Positions 21,569 through 31,131 are shown, counted from the first letter of the stretch. The stretch: DNA of 64,000 nucleotides from Agreia sp. VKM Ac-1783 (GCF_900177765.1 NZ_FXWI01000002.1:186001-250000), one strand, 5' to 3'. Notes: generated by a model not told the origin, from the letters alone. Numbers and translations are program-made.

Positions 21569-22072
21569 CTAGGCCTCGAAGACGAGAAGGGTGCTCGAGG
21601 CTGTCGCCACGGTGCGTCCCTCCGAGTCGGTCACGACGCCCTCCGCGAACGCGATGCGGCTGCCCGGCTTGGTCACCGTACCCGTCACGGTGAGCATGCC
21701 CGACACCGTGTTCAGGGCCCGCAGGTAGTTGACCTTGATCTCGAGCGAGGTGTAGCCCTGCCCGGCTCGAAGCGTGGAGTGCACGGCGCAGCCGAGCGCG
21801 GAGTCGAGAGCGGTGCACATGAAGCCGCCGTGCACAGCGCCGATCGGGTTGTAGACGGACTCGTCGGGCGCGCACGTGAACACAGCCGTTCCGCGGCTCG
21901 CAGACACGAGTTCGAGGTTCATCAGCACCGCGATCGGGGGCGGCGGGATGCGGCCCGCGATCATGGCGTTCAGATACTCGAGCCCGCCCAGGGTTCTGGC
22001 TTGGGCAGCACCGATCAGGGGGTCTTGCCATTCGACGACGCGACTGCGCGGCGGTGCGGCCTCGCTGTTCAC
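21569..22072 (-). CDS. PaaI-family hotdog thioesterase
   Basis: This 167-residue hotdog-fold acyl-CoA thioesterase-like protein has the PaaI signature [18 protein letters not shown], in which HGG and the following Asp form the active site, and a [12 protein letters not shown] strand. The substrate is unknown. The GTG start overlaps the uvrB stop by four bases (GTGA), so it is expressed with uvrB although no repair role is known for the family. Confidence 0.85.
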   Translation of the reverse strand: MNSEAAPPRSRVVEWQDPLIGAAQARTLGGLEYLNAMIAGRIPPPPIAVLMNLELVSASRGTAVFTCAPDESVYNPIGAVHGGFMCTALDSALGCAVHSTLRAGQGYTSLEIKVNYLRALNTVSGMLTVTGTVTKPGSRIAFAEGVVTDSEGRTVATASSTLLVFEA

Positions 22073-24138
22073 GAGAGATGTCCCGCCGCCGACATCTGCC
22101 GGAGCTCCTTCTTCAGGTCACCCAGTTCGTCGCGCAGCCGCGCCGCGAGTTCGAACTTCAGCTCGCCGGCGGCCTGCAGCATCTGCTCGTTGAGGTCGGC
22201 GATGATGGCCTCGAGCTGGTTGGCGCCTTCTGCGGCGATGCCCTCGCGGCGCAGGTTGGGGGTGGGTGACTTCTTCTTCGAGCCGTCTCGGCCCGCGAGG
22301 AGCTGGGCCGTGTCGGCACCCTCTCGTGCCAGCACCTCTGTGATGTCTGCGATGCGCTTGCGCAGAGGCGTGGGGTCGATGCCGTGCTCGGTGTTGTAGG
22401 CGACCTGCATTTCGCGACGGCGGGTGGTCTCGCTGATGGCGAAGGCCATGGAGTCGGTCACCTTGTCGGCGTACATGATGACCTGGCCCGAGACGTTTCG
22501 CGCTGCTCGACCGATGGTCTGGATGAGCGATGTCGACGAGCGCAGGAATCCCTCTTTGTCGGCGTCGAGGATGGCGACGAGCGACACCTCGGGCAGATCG
22601 AGGCCCTCGCGCAGAAGGTTGATGCCCACGAGAACGTCGTAGAGCCCCGCGCGCAACTCGGTGAGCAGCTCGACCCGTCGCAGAGTATCGACGTCGGCGT
22701 GCAGGTAGCGCACCTTGACCCCGTGCTCGCCCAGGAAGTCGGTGAGCTCTTCGGCCATCTTCTTGGTGAGCGTGGTGACGAGGACGCGCTCGTCTCGACC
22801 CGCGCGCAGCCGGATCTCCTCGAGCAGGTCGTCGATCTGGCCGGTGGACGTCTTGATGACGATCTCGGGATCGATCAGACCCGTGGGACGGATGATCTGC
22901 TGCACGACACCGTCGGCGATGCCCATCTCGTACTTGCCGGGAGTCGCAGAGAGGTAGACCGTCTGACCGACCCTGTCTTTGAACTCTGGCCACTTGAGCG
23001 GACGGTTGTCGAGCGCGCTCGGTAGGCGGAATCCGTGGTCGACCAGCGTGCGCTTGCGCGACGAGTCGCCCTCGTACATGGCGCCGATCTGCGGAACCGT
23101 CACGTGGGACTCGTCAATGACGACGAGGAAGTCGTCGGGGAAATAGTCGAGTAGACAGTGAGGTGCGGCTCCGGGCGGACGCACATCCATGTGCCACGAG
23201 TAGTTCTCGATGCCGGAGCAGAAACCGATCTGCTGCATCATCTCGAGGTCGAAGGTGGTGCGCATGCGTAGGCGCTGGGCCTCGAGGAGCTTGCCTTCTT
23301 TCTCGAGCTGGCCGACGCGGAGCTCGAGCTCGTCTTGGATCGTGCCGATGGCGCGCTGCATCACGTCTGTGTCGGTGACGTAGTGCGACCCGGGGAAGAC
23401 GGAGACCGAATCGAGCTTGCGCACGATGTCGCCGGTGAGCGGGTGCAGGCTGTAGAGCGCCTCGATCTCGTCGCCGAACATCTCGATGCGGATGGCGAGC
23501 TCTTCGTACTGGGGAATGATCTCGATCGTGTCGCCGCGCACGCGGAAGTTGCCGCGAGAGAAGTCGATGTCGTTGCGGTTGTACTGCATCGAGACGAACT
23601 TGCGGATCAGCCAGTCTCTGTCGATGCGCTGGCCTACCTGAAGGGCGATCATCGCGTTCATGTACTGCTCGGGGGTGCCGAGGCCGTAGATGCACGAGAC
23701 CGTCGAGACCACGACCACGTCGCGCCGACTCAGCAGCGAGTTCGTGGTCGAGTGGCGCAGGCGCTCGACCTCGGAGTTGATCGAGCTGTCTTTCTCGATG
23801 AACGTGTCAGTTTGAGGAACGTAGGCCTCGGGCTGGTAGTAGTCGTAGTACGAGACGAAGTACTCGACGGCGTTGTTGGGCATGAGCTCGCGGAACTCGT
23901 TGGCGAGCTGGGCCGCGAGGGTCTTGTTGTGCGCGAGCACGAGCGTGGGCCGCTGGACAGCTTCGATCAACCACGCCGTCGTCGCCGACTTGCCTGTTCC
24001 TGTTGCACCGAGGAGCACCACGTCGGTCTCGCCGGCGTTGATTCGGGCCGTCAGCTCGGCGATGGCGGTGGGCTGATCGCCGCTCGGGGTGTATTCACTG
24101 ACGACTTCGAAGGGGTGGACGGAGCGGGTGGGTTCCAT
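22069..24138 (-). CDS. uvrB: UvrABC excinuclease subunit B
   Basis: UvrB verifies damage and loads UvrC. The 689-residue SF2 helicase-like protein has Walker [14 protein letters not shown], the beta-hairpin region [17 protein letters not shown], motif [20 protein letters not shown], and a C-terminal UVR domain ([16 protein letters not shown]). Upstream, TAAACT lies six bases before the ATG and there is no ribosome site, so it is a likely leaderless gene. It is divergent from pfkA. Confidence 0.97.
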   Translation of the reverse strand: MEPTRSVHPFEVVSEYTPSGDQPTAIAELTARINAGETDVVLLGATGTGKSATTAWLIEAVQRPTLVLAHNKTLAAQLANEFRELMPNNAVEYFVSYYDYYQPEAYVPQTDTFIEKDSSINSEVERLRHSTTNSLLSRRDVVVVSTVSCIYGLGTPEQYMNAMIALQVGQRIDRDWLIRKFVSMQYNRNDIDFSRGNFRVRGDTIEIIPQYEELAIRIEMFGDEIEALYSLHPLTGDIVRKLDSVSVFPGSHYVTDTDVMQRAIGTIQDELELRVGQLEKEGKLLEAQRLRMRTTFDLEMMQQIGFCSGIENYSWHMDVRPPGAAPHCLLDYFPDDFLVVIDESHVTVPQIGAMYEGDSSRKRTLVDHGFRLPSALDNRPLKWPEFKDRVGQTVYLSATPGKYEMGIADGVVQQIIRPTGLIDPEIVIKTSTGQIDDLLEEIRLRAGRDERVLVTTLTKKMAEELTDFLGEHGVKVRYLHADVDTLRRVELLTELRAGLYDVLVGINLLREGLDLPEVSLVAILDADKEGFLRSSTSLIQTIGRAARNVSGQVIMYADKVTDSMAFAISETTRRREMQVAYNTEHGIDPTPLRKRIADITEVLAREGADTAQLLAGRDGSKKKSPTPNLRREGIAAEGANQLEAIIADLNEQMLQAAGELKFELAARLRDELGDLKKELRQMSAAGHLS

Positions 24139-24144
24139 GCAATA

Positions 24145-24150
24145 AGTTTA
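24145..24150 (-). promoter_or_regulatory. -10 element of uvrB (leaderless arrangement)
   Basis: The minus-strand TAAACT ends six bases before the uvrB ATG, and the intervening TATTGC is not a ribosome site. This is the same geometry as uvrA. The -35 is not recognisable. Confidence 0.5.
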
Positions 24151-24217
24151 GGTCGGGGTAGTGACACTGGTCCCTGCCTGGCAGTGGAACGGATTTCTTT
24201 CGAACAGGAGCGGCGCC

Positions 24218-25246
24218 ATGCGCATCGGCATTCTCACCTCGGGCGGCGACTGTCCCGGACTCAATGCGGTCATCCGCGGGGCCGTTCTCAAGGGAACGGA
24301 GATCAACGGCCAGGAGTTCGTCGGTTTCAGAGACGGCTGGCGGGGCGTGGTCAACGCCGACATCATGGAGCTGACGCGCCACAACATCCGCGGCATCGCC
24401 AAGCAGGGTGGCACGATCCTCGGTACGAGCCGCACCAATCCGTTCGAGGGTGAGAACGGCGGCCCGGAGAACATCGCGGCCAACATGGAGCGGCACGGAA
24501 TCGACGCGATCATGGCTATCGGCGGCGAGGGCACTCTCGCCGCGGCCAAGCGCCTGACCGATGCCGGCCTCAAGATCGTCGGCGTTCCGAAGACGGTCGA
24601 CAACGATCTCGATGCCACCGACTACACCTTCGGTTTCGACACCGCTGTGCAGATCGCGACCGACGCCATGGATCGGCTTCGTACGACCGGCGAGTCGCAC
24701 AGCCGATGCATGGTCGCCGAGGTGATGGGCCGCCACGTGGGATGGATCGCCCTGCACTCGGGCATGGCGTCGGGCGCCCACGCCATCCTGATTCCCGAGC
24801 AGAAGACCAGCGTCGAGCAGATGTGCGAGTGGGTGCAGAGCGCCTACGATCGCGGTCGCGCTCCCTTGGTTGTGGTGGCAGAGGGCTTCATGCCCGACAG
24901 CATGGACGACCCGCATTCCGAGCGGGGTCTGGATGCCTTCGGCCGGCCACGCCTCGGAGGCATCGGCGAGCGCATCGCCCCCCTGATCGAATCGATCACG
25001 GGAATCGAGACGCGTGCGACGACCCTCGGACACATCCAGCGGGGAGGCGTGCCGAGCGCCTACGACCGTGTTCTCGCGACGCGCCTCGGCATGGCTGCCA
25101 GCGACATCATCGGGGACGGCGCCTGGGGTCAGATGGTCGCCCTCAAGGGCACGGAGATCGTCACGGTCGGTTTTGCCGAGGCCCTGGGTAAGCTCAAGAC
25201 CGTTCCGCAGCACCGCTACGACGAGGCCGCTCTGCTCTTCGGCTAA
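24218..25246 (+). CDS. pfkA: 6-phosphofructokinase
   Basis: PfkA phosphorylates fructose-6-phosphate to the 1,6-bisphosphate. The 342-residue protein has GILTSGGDCPGLNAVIRG, the GGEGT phosphate loop at residues 102-106, PKTVDND at 124-130 and MGRHVGWIALHSG. Gly105 is typical of ATP users, whereas Lys125 is found in PPi users and in the Streptomyces-type ATP enzymes. ATP is the likelier donor. The ATG at 24218 follows GGAG; the in-frame extension further upstream is not supported. It converges on coaE with a 12-base gap. Confidence 0.94.
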   Translation: MRIGILTSGGDCPGLNAVIRGAVLKGTEINGQEFVGFRDGWRGVVNADIMELTRHNIRGIAKQGGTILGTSRTNPFEGENGGPENIAANMERHGIDAIMAIGGEGTLAAAKRLTDAGLKIVGVPKTVDNDLDATDYTFGFDTAVQIATDAMDRLRTTGESHSRCMVAEVMGRHVGWIALHSGMASGAHAILIPEQKTSVEQMCEWVQSAYDRGRAPLVVVAEGFMPDSMDDPHSERGLDAFGRPRLGGIGERIAPLIESITGIETRATTLGHIQRGGVPSAYDRVLATRLGMAASDIIGDGAWGQMVALKGTEIVTVGFAEALGKLKTVPQHRYDEAALLFG

Positions 25247-25258
25247 GAACGCACAGGG

Positions 25259-25882
25259 TCACAAGACGCGGGCCCGGTCTAGGGCTCGTGCAGCGACGTC
25301 TACCCAGAGTGCGTCGACCTGATCGAGGGTGTGCTGGAGTGATCCCGACGTGTCGATGATCACGTCGGCGACCGCGCGCCGCTCCTCGTCGCTGGCCTGG
25401 GCGGAGATGCGTCGTTCGGCCTCGGCTCGAGGCATTCCCCGATGCGTGAGAAGACGCTCGATCCGCACCTCGGCCGGGGCCTCGCAGACGACGATGAGAT
25501 CGAATTCGAGCTCCCTGCGGGCCTCGACGAGAAGGGGAACGTCGTAGACGACGACGGCAGCCGGGTCCGCTGCATGAGCAGCGGCGATCAGCTCGGCGGT
25601 GCGTGCGTGCACCCGCGGGTGGATGATGGCCTCGAGCCGGCCCCGGGCATCCGGATCGGCGAAGACGATGCCGCCCAGCGCGGCCCGATCGAGTGAGCCG
25701 TCGTCCGCGAGCACCCCGCCTCCGAACTCGGCAGCGATGGCCTCGAGCCCGGAGGTCGAGGGTTCGACGACCTCGCGCGAGAGGGCATCCGCGTCGACGT
25801 GGACAGCCCCGTGATCGACGAGTCGCCGCGCCACAGTGGATTTTCCTGAAGCGATTCCGCCGGTGAGTCCCACGATGAACAT
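25259..25882 (-). CDS. coaE: Dephospho-CoA kinase
   Basis: CoaE catalyses the last step of CoA synthesis. The 207-residue P-loop kinase has GLTGGIASGKSTVARRL, HVDADALSREVV, IIHPRVHA and VVYDVPLLVE. It lies downstream of rpsA in the same direction, beyond a terminator. Its own TAGCAT hexamer is six bases before the ATG; the six bases are GGAGCC, so either leaderless or ribosome-site initiation is possible. Confidence 0.95.
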   Translation of the reverse strand: MFIVGLTGGIASGKSTVARRLVDHGAVHVDADALSREVVEPSTSGLEAIAAEFGGGVLADDGSLDRAALGGIVFADPDARGRLEAIIHPRVHARTAELIAAAHAADPAAVVVYDVPLLVEARRELEFDLIVVCEAPAEVRIERLLTHRGMPRAEAERRISAQASDEERRAVADVIIDTSGSLQHTLDQVDALWVDVAARALDRARVL

Positions 25883-25888
25883 GGCTCC

Positions 25889-25894
25889 ATGCTA
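25889..25894 (-). promoter_or_regulatory. -10 element of coaE
   Basis: TAGCAT on the minus strand ends six bases before the coaE ATG and lies after the rpsA terminator, consistent with an independent promoter. Confidence 0.45.
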
Positions 25895-25927
25895 TCCGGG
25901 CTCTTGATGCGAACCGGCTTAACGACG

Positions 25928-25955
25928 GAACGGCCGCCCCGAAGGACGGCCGTTC
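25928..25955 (-). terminator. rpsA terminator with a UUCG tetraloop
   Basis: On the minus strand a 12-pair stem (GAACGGCCGTCC with one G-U) closes a C(TTCG)G loop, the very stable UUCG tetraloop, 12 bases after the rpsA stop. Only CCGTCG follows, so there is no strong U-run. The stem itself is excellent. Confidence 0.78.
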
Positions 25956-25966
25956 TGTCGTGCAAC

Positions 25967-27421
25967 CTAGGAGTTGCTGCTCGACAGCTTCTCGCGAAGC
26001 GCGGCGAGGGTCTCGTCGTCGGCAAGCGTGCCGGCTCCGGTCGACTCGCTCGAGAACGAGGAACCGGCGCTGGCGCCGTCGCCTGAGGCGACCTCGGCGT
26101 TGCTCGTGGCAACCTGCTTCTTGTGGGCTTCCCAGCGAGCCTGGGCCGCAGCGTAGTCCTGCTCCCACTTCTCGCGCTGGGTCTCGAAGCCCTCGCGCCA
26201 CTCGTTCGTCTCCGGGTCGAAGCCCTCGGGGAACTTGTAGTTGCCCTGGTCGTCGTACTCGGTGAGCATTCCGTAGAGCGCCGGGTCGAACTCGGTGCCC
26301 TCGGGGTCGACACCCTCGTTGGCCTGCTTGAGGCTCAGCGAGATGCGGCGACGCTCGAGGTCGATGTCGATGACCTTGACGAAGACCTCGTCGCCGACCG
26401 ACACGACCTGCTCGGCGAGCTCGACGTGCTTGCCCGACAGCTCGGAGATGTGAACGAGTCCCTCGATGCCCTCTGCGACGCGAACGAATGCGCCGAAGGG
26501 AACGAGCTTCGTGACCTTACCCGGAGCAACCTGGCCGATGGCGTGGGTGCGGGCGAAGACCTGCCACGGGTCTTCCTGCGTCGCCTTGAGCGACAGGGAG
26601 ACACGCTCGCGGTCGAGGTCGACCTCGAGGATCTCGACGGTGACCTCCTGGCCAACCTCGACGACCTCGGAGGCGTGCTCGATGTGCTTCCAGCTGAGTT
26701 CGGAGACGTGAACCAGTCCGTCGACTCCACCCAGATCGACGAACGCACCGAAGTTGACGATCGACGAGACGACGCCCTTGCGGACCTGTCCCTTCTGGAG
26801 GTTGTTGAGGAACGTGGTGCGGCTCTCGGACTGCGTCTGCTCGAGCAGGGCGCGGCGCGACAGAACGACGTTGTTGCGGTTCTTGTCGAGCTCGAGGATC
26901 TTCGCCTCGATCTCCTGGCCCAGGTAGGGCGTGAGGTCGCGCACGCGACGAAGCTCGATGAGCGACGCGGGCAGGAAGCCTCGGAGTCCGATGTCGACGA
27001 TGAGTCCACCCTTGACGACCTCGATGACCGAACCGGTGACAACACCGTCGGCGTCCTTGATCTTCTCGACGTCTCCCCACGCACGCTCGTACTGAGCGCG
27101 CTTCTTGGAGAGGATCAGGCGGCCTTCTTTGTCTTCTTTCTGAAGAACGAGGGCCTCAACCAGATCGCCGACCTGGACGACCTCGGTGGGGTCGACGTCG
27201 TGCTTGATGGAAAGCTCACGCGAGGGGATGACACCCTCGGTCTTGTACCCGACGTCGAGGAGAACCTCGTCGCGGTCGATCTTCACAACGGTGCCCTCGA
27301 TGAGGTCTCCGTCGTTGAAGAACTTCAGTGTCTTTTCGACCGCGGCAAGAAAGTCTTCTGCCGAGCCAATGTCGTTGATGGCGACCTGCTTGGCTACTCT
27401 GTCGGTCGTTGCGATTGTCAT
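25967..27421 (-). CDS. rpsA: 30S ribosomal protein S1
   Basis: S1 binds mRNA and helps initiation. The 484-residue protein has four S1 RNA-binding repeats (for example GTVVKIDRDEVLLDVGYKTEG, then VVSSIVNFGAFVDLGGVDGLVHVSEL and VTKLVPFGAFVRVAEGIEGLVHISEL, each given in short form here), followed by an acidic, low-complexity tail. This is the actinobacterial four-domain form. The ATG at 27421 has GGAG about 11 bases upstream; the longer in-frame reading is spurious. Confidence 0.96.
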   Translation of the reverse strand: MTIATTDRVAKQVAINDIGSAEDFLAAVEKTLKFFNDGDLIEGTVVKIDRDEVLLDVGYKTEGVIPSRELSIKHDVDPTEVVQVGDLVEALVLQKEDKEGRLILSKKRAQYERAWGDVEKIKDADGVVTGSVIEVVKGGLIVDIGLRGFLPASLIELRRVRDLTPYLGQEIEAKILELDKNRNNVVLSRRALLEQTQSESRTTFLNNLQKGQVRKGVVSSIVNFGAFVDLGGVDGLVHVSELSWKHIEHASEVVEVGQEVTVEILEVDLDRERVSLSLKATQEDPWQVFARTHAIGQVAPGKVTKLVPFGAFVRVAEGIEGLVHISELSGKHVELAEQVVSVGDEVFVKVIDIDLERRRISLSLKQANEGVDPEGTEFDPALYGMLTEYDDQGNYKFPEGFDPETNEWREGFETQREKWEQDYAAAQARWEAHKKQVATSNAEVASGDGASAGSSFSSESTGAGTLADDETLAALREKLSSSNS

Positions 27422-27444
27422 AAAAGTAAATGCTCCAGGATGGA

Positions 27445-27450
27445 CATATA
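27445..27450 (-). promoter_or_regulatory. -10 element of rpsA
   Basis: The minus strand reads TGATATATG, an extended -10 (TGA-TATATG), about 24 bases before the rpsA start, giving a short leader that includes the GGAG ribosome site. Confidence 0.45.
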
Positions 27451-27517
27451 TCAGGCCGACGACAGCCGAGTTCGAGGTTTCGAGCAAGACTGCTCTGCCG
27501 ACGGCGAGCGGATGGGA

Positions 27518-27534
27518 TGGCACAAAACGTGCCA
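27518..27534 (-). terminator. Small hairpin after the four-helix membrane gene
   Basis: TGGCAC (27518-27523) pairs with GTGCCA (27529-27534) around a GTTTT loop on the minus strand, just after the stop at 27542 and ahead of the rpsA promoter. A short stem; termination is only suggested. Confidence 0.35.
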
Positions 27535-27541
27535 AGTCATT

Positions 27542-28426
27542 CTAGCCCCGGAGATCGGTGCGCGGCAACACCGTGGGCCGTCCCGCCAACTGCGCCGCCT
27601 CCGGGCCGAGACCCACCATGATCTTCGTCTCGTCGTTCGGCGCCAGAGGGTCGAACCACACGACGGCGGGGTCGCCTGCGCGCGGCGTGGCAGCACGAGG
27701 GAAGGTCGCTCTCTTCGTAACCCAACGATCCGTTCCGGCGGTGTCCGTGAAGCGCGTCGTGAACTGGATGCGCGGCGAACCCTGGATCTCGGTCCCGGTC
27801 GCGATCGCCTCCGTGACGACGCCGGGCACCCGGGTGCCTCGTGCTTCGATGTCCGTCATCCGGCTCAGACTGCGTCTGGTCGCTCTCATCGCGGCCAGCG
27901 CAGCGACGACAGCGAGGAGGAAGACGACGCCGACGGTGGCGGGAAGCCAGTAGGGCAGGTAGTAGGCGGCCCACGCGTCCGACTGCCACGGCTCCGGGTC
28001 GCCCCCATCGATGAACGCGACCTTCTCGCCGATCGCATCGGGCGCGCTCCAGTTCGGAATGAAGAGCACCAGTCCGATGGCGATCCCGAAGAGGGCCGTG
28101 CAGAACGGGATGATGAGCGCGGCGCCGCCCAGCCCGGCCCGGCCGAGTCGCCCGGTGAGGAAGACGCCGACGAAGGAGCCGATGCAGATGGCTCCGACGG
28201 CGAGGAATTGGGAGTCCACCGAGTCGAGGTCGCTGGTCCAGTTGCCGACCTGATTGACCGTCATAAGACGGAAGATGTCGAGGATGCTCCCCATGCCGAA
28301 TCCGGCGACGACCCACACGACGATGTGGACGACTCCCAGGAGAGCGATGACGAGGGCGGTGCCGGGGCTTTTCGCTGCCCTGGCTTGGCGTGCGGCGCGT
28401 TCTACGCGCGGATCTGATGTGCTCAT
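27542..28426 (-). CDS. Four-helix membrane protein of unknown function
   Basis: I do not recognise a characterised family. The 294-residue protein has four hydrophobic segments (about residues 21-46, 73-93, 101-125 and 157-182). A C-terminal soluble domain contains RFTDTAGTDRWVTKRA and PRAGDPAVVWFDPLAPNDE, which resembles DUF3592-type domains. The start at ATG 28426 is favoured over GTG 28432 because TAGCGT lies exactly six bases upstream. It sits between the DsbA-like gene and rpsA, separated from each by hairpins. Confidence 0.7.
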   Translation of the reverse strand: MSTSDPRVERAARQARAAKSPGTALVIALLGVVHIVVWVVAGFGMGSILDIFRLMTVNQVGNWTSDLDSVDSQFLAVGAICIGSFVGVFLTGRLGRAGLGGAALIIPFCTALFGIAIGLVLFIPNWSAPDAIGEKVAFIDGGDPEPWQSDAWAAYYLPYWLPATVGVVFLLAVVAALAAMRATRRSLSRMTDIEARGTRVPGVVTEAIATGTEIQGSPRIQFTTRFTDTAGTDRWVTKRATFPRAATPRAGDPAVVWFDPLAPNDETKIMVGLGPEAAQLAGRPTVLPRTDLRG

Positions 28427-28432
28427 GTGCAC

Positions 28433-28438
28433 ACGCTA
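28433..28438 (-). promoter_or_regulatory. -10 element of the four-helix membrane gene
   Basis: TAGCGT on the minus strand is six bases before the ATG at 28426, matching the leaderless pattern seen at uvrA, uvrB, pdtaR and hisE. No ribosome site is present. Confidence 0.45.
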
Positions 28439-28444
28439 CGAAGC

Positions 28445-28490
28445 CCGCAGAGTGCGGGGTAGGTGATGAGCTACTCATCCCCGCCTGCGG
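28445..28490 (-). terminator. Three-tier hairpin after the DsbA-like gene
   Basis: Nested stems CCGCAG/CTGCGG (28445-28450 with 28485-28490), GCGGG/CCCGC and GATGAG/CTCATC close on a CTA loop. It lies in the 114-base gap after the DsbA-like gene and before the next promoter, as expected for a terminator, though without a T-run. Confidence 0.5.
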
Positions 28491-28540
28491 TATTACTCAG
28501 GGAGGCTGCGCGGCTCAGAGGGGTGCTCGGCGACGACCGT

Positions 28541-29446
28541 TCAGTTGGCGCCCGGCAGCACGAAGTCCGCGAATTCCTGCGCGTCGGTCAGGCTGCCGTC
28601 GTACTGCACTCCGTCGACGATCACGGTGGGGGTGCCCGAGATGCTGTCGAGGTCGGAGTCGGGCACGGGCTCGTTCAGCGCACGCTCGGTGGCCTCCGTC
28701 ACCCATCCGGTGAATTCGCCCGCGTCGATGCAGTCCGTCACACCGGTGCCGTCTCCCGCGCCAGCCTCCTTCGCCAGGTCGATGAGGTCGGCGTCGCTCA
28801 GCCCCTCCGTGTTCTCTGCGGGCTGCTTCTCGAACAGGAGCGCGCTGAACTTCTCGAAGCTATCGGGCGCGGAGTCCGCGACGCAGGCGGCAGCATTGGC
28901 GGCTCGGGTCGAGTACTTCGTTCCGAGAGAGGCGCGGTCGAGAATCGAGATGGGGTGGACTTCGAGCACCACCTTGCCCGAGTCGACCCACTCGGAGAGC
29001 TGCTCGGCATTGGTCGTCTCAAATTGGCCGCAGAACGGGCAGAAGTAGTCGATGTAGGTGACGACTCGAACCGCGTCGTCTCCCCCGTCTCCGATCTCGA
29101 TGCCGTCGCCGGAGCTGCCTGACGGTGCGCCGGAGGTGCCTCGCGAGCCAGATTCAGACCGACTCGACGATGTTCGATCGATCGACGAGAAGACACTCGT
29201 CAGCACGAGAACGGCAGCGACGACCACGGCGACCACCACGAGTACCGACCCCCCGAGCACCCACGGCCAGACCCGACGGCGTGACGGGTTCGGCGCCGCA
29301 GCCGTGACCGGGCCGGCCTGCTGGGGCGGCGTGACCGCGGCCGGTGGAGCATCGCGGTGTGCGTCGCTCCACTTTTCGCCGTCCCACCAGCGCTCTCGTG
29401 GCGAGTTCTCTTCGGGATACCATCCGGGCGGTGGCGTGTTGCTCAT
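28541..29446 (-). CDS. Membrane-anchored DsbA-like thioredoxin with DUF2510 domain
   Basis: This 301-residue protein combines an N-terminal DUF2510 motif (PPGWYPEENSPRERWWDGEKW, abbreviated as PPGWYP...RWWDG, residues 5-23), one transmembrane helix (about 60-85), a Ser/Gly-rich linker and an extracytoplasmic thioredoxin-fold DsbA domain. The active site is CPFC (136-139) and a cis-Pro loop is in SGTPTVIVDG. It probably acts in disulfide formation or exchange outside the membrane. Its ATG overlaps the stop of the DUF885 gene (ATGA), indicating co-translation. Confidence 0.85.
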   Translation of the reverse strand: MSNTPPPGWYPEENSPRERWWDGEKWSDAHRDAPPAAVTPPQQAGPVTAAAPNPSRRRVWPWVLGGSVLVVVAVVVAAVLVLTSVFSSIDRTSSSRSESGSRGTSGAPSGSSGDGIEIGDGGDDAVRVVTYIDYFCPFCGQFETTNAEQLSEWVDSGKVVLEVHPISILDRASLGTKYSTRAANAAACVADSAPDSFEKFSALLFEKQPAENTEGLSDADLIDLAKEAGAGDGTGVTDCIDAGEFTGWVTEATERALNEPVPDSDLDSISGTPTVIVDGVQYDGSLTDAQEFADFVLPGAN

Positions 29447-31125
29447 CGAGAGCCTCCGTCTGCGAGCAGGAATCTCTGGAGCGTATCGAGGCCGACCCCA
29501 CCGAGATCGAGTGCGCGGCGGTGGAACTCCTTGGCATCGTAGGCATCGCCCTGCTGTGCCTTGTAGGCATCGCGCAGCTGCTCCCAGATGCGCTGGCCGA
29601 CCTTGTACGACGGCGCCTGTCCGGGCCAGCCGAGGTAGCGATTCACTTCGAAGCGAATGAAGGCGTCGTCCATGTTCACGTTGGCTCGCATGAAGTCCAG
29701 CGCGTACTCGGCGTCCCAGATGCCGTTGCCGTCGGGACGCGGCTTGCCGAGGTGGACTCCGATGTCGAGAACAACCCGAGCTGCCCGCATTCTCTGACCG
29801 TCGAGCATGCCGAGTCTGTCGGCCGGATCGTCGAGGTACCCCAACTCCTCCATCAGGCGTTCGGCGTAGAGGGCCCACCCCTCTGCGTGCCCAGACGTTC
29901 CCGCCAGCTGGCGACGCCAGGTGTTGAGGGTGGCCCTGTTGTAGACGGCCTGGCCGATCTGCAGGTGATGCCCGGGCACTCCCTCGTGGTAGACCGTGGT
30001 CAGCTCGCGCCAGGTATCGAACGTGGTGACTCCCGCGGGTACCGACCACCACATGCGTCCGGGGCGGGAGAAGTCGTCGGTGGGGCCCGTGTAGTAGATG
30101 CCGCCCTCGTCGGTCGGTGCGATCATGCACTCGAGTGCCCGGATCTCCTCGGGGATGTCGAAGTGGCTTCGCGACAGTTCGGCGACGGCCCGATCACTCG
30201 TGGTCTGCATCCACTCCTTCAACGCAGCTGTTCCGTGGAGCTTGCGGGAGTCGTCGGCGTCGAGGTGAGCGATAGCCTCGTGCACCGTCGCACCCGGCAG
30301 GATCTCCTGCGCGATCGCCTCCTGTTCGCGAGTCATGCGGGCGAGCTCGGCGAGACCCCACTCGTAGGTCTCGTCGAGGTCGATCGTGGCGCCGAGGAAT
30401 TCGCGTGACCGAAGCGTATAGATGTCGCGACCCACGGCATCCACCGGGGTTGCCGCGGGCAGGAGCTCGGTCTCGAGAAAGTCGGCGAGCCGCGCGTATC
30501 CGCCGGCAGCGGTCAAGGCTGCCTCCTCGAGCGACTCCGTCGCAGATTCGGCGGGAGCGCCATGCGGAAGTCTGGCGAAGAAGCCGTCGCTGGATGCGTT
30601 CTTGCGTGCCTGCGCGGCGACCTCGACGACCTGGCGTCTGGCAGGCACGATGTTTCGGGCGATGCCCTCTCGCAGGGTCTCGATGTATCCGTCGAGCGCG
30701 ACGGGCACCGCGCGGAGCCGCGTCTCGATGATCTGCCAGTCCGCTGGCGTCTCGGTCGGCATCAGATCGAAGGCTTCCCGGATATCTTGGGACGGCGACG
30801 CGATGACGTTGAGGTCTCGCAGATGGAGGCCTGCTTCGGCACTGTCCACTTCGAGTTGCAGCGAGGCGCCGAGGTCGAGCTGCGTGACGCTGTCGACGTC
30901 GTCGACGGGAACTGCCGCTGCCAGCTGAGCCTGAGCTCGCAGAACCTCGGCCAGGTAGAGCTCGTGGCCCGTGGGAGACAGATCGGCGAAGCGGGTGTTC
31001 GCTTCGACGCGGCCGATGTAGGTGCCGAGCGTCGGTTGCAGCCGCACGAGGGTGTCGACCCACTCTTCGGCGATGGAGTCGATCTCCGTTGGCGTTCGTG
31101 CGGGAGGCTGTGGGAGATCGGTCAT
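29443..31125 (-). CDS. DUF885 family protein (putative zinc peptidase)
   Basis: This 560-residue protein of the DUF885 family has HEGVPGH at residues 380-386, an HExxxH metal-binding motif, followed by a downstream GWALYAERLMEELGY segment that could supply the third ligand. Members are predicted metallopeptidases; the substrate is not known. No signal peptide is evident, so it is likely cytoplasmic. TAGGCT lies six bases before the ATG, and the TAG of that hexamer is also the stop codon of the preceding gene. Confidence 0.87.
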   Translation of the reverse strand: MTDLPQPPARTPTEIDSIAEEWVDTLVRLQPTLGTYIGRVEANTRFADLSPTGHELYLAEVLRAQAQLAAAVPVDDVDSVTQLDLGASLQLEVDSAEAGLHLRDLNVIASPSQDIREAFDLMPTETPADWQIIETRLRAVPVALDGYIETLREGIARNIVPARRQVVEVAAQARKNASSDGFFARLPHGAPAESATESLEEAALTAAGGYARLADFLETELLPAATPVDAVGRDIYTLRSREFLGATIDLDETYEWGLAELARMTREQEAIAQEILPGATVHEAIAHLDADDSRKLHGTAALKEWMQTTSDRAVAELSRSHFDIPEEIRALECMIAPTDEGGIYYTGPTDDFSRPGRMWWSVPAGVTTFDTWRELTTVYHEGVPGHHLQIGQAVYNRATLNTWRRQLAGTSGHAEGWALYAERLMEELGYLDDPADRLGMLDGQRMRAARVVLDIGVHLGKPRPDGNGIWDAEYALDFMRANVNMDDAFIRFEVNRYLGWPGQAPSYKVGQRIWEQLRDAYKAQQGDAYDAKEFHRRALDLGGVGLDTLQRFLLADGGSR

Positions 31126-31131
31126 GCATTC

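Noticed and set aside
21496-24217. LexA/SOS boxes before uvrA and uvrB
   Set aside because: I looked for GAAC-N4-GTTC type sites in the gaps before uvrA and uvrB. Only isolated half sites such as CGAAC at 24201 are present, without a partner.
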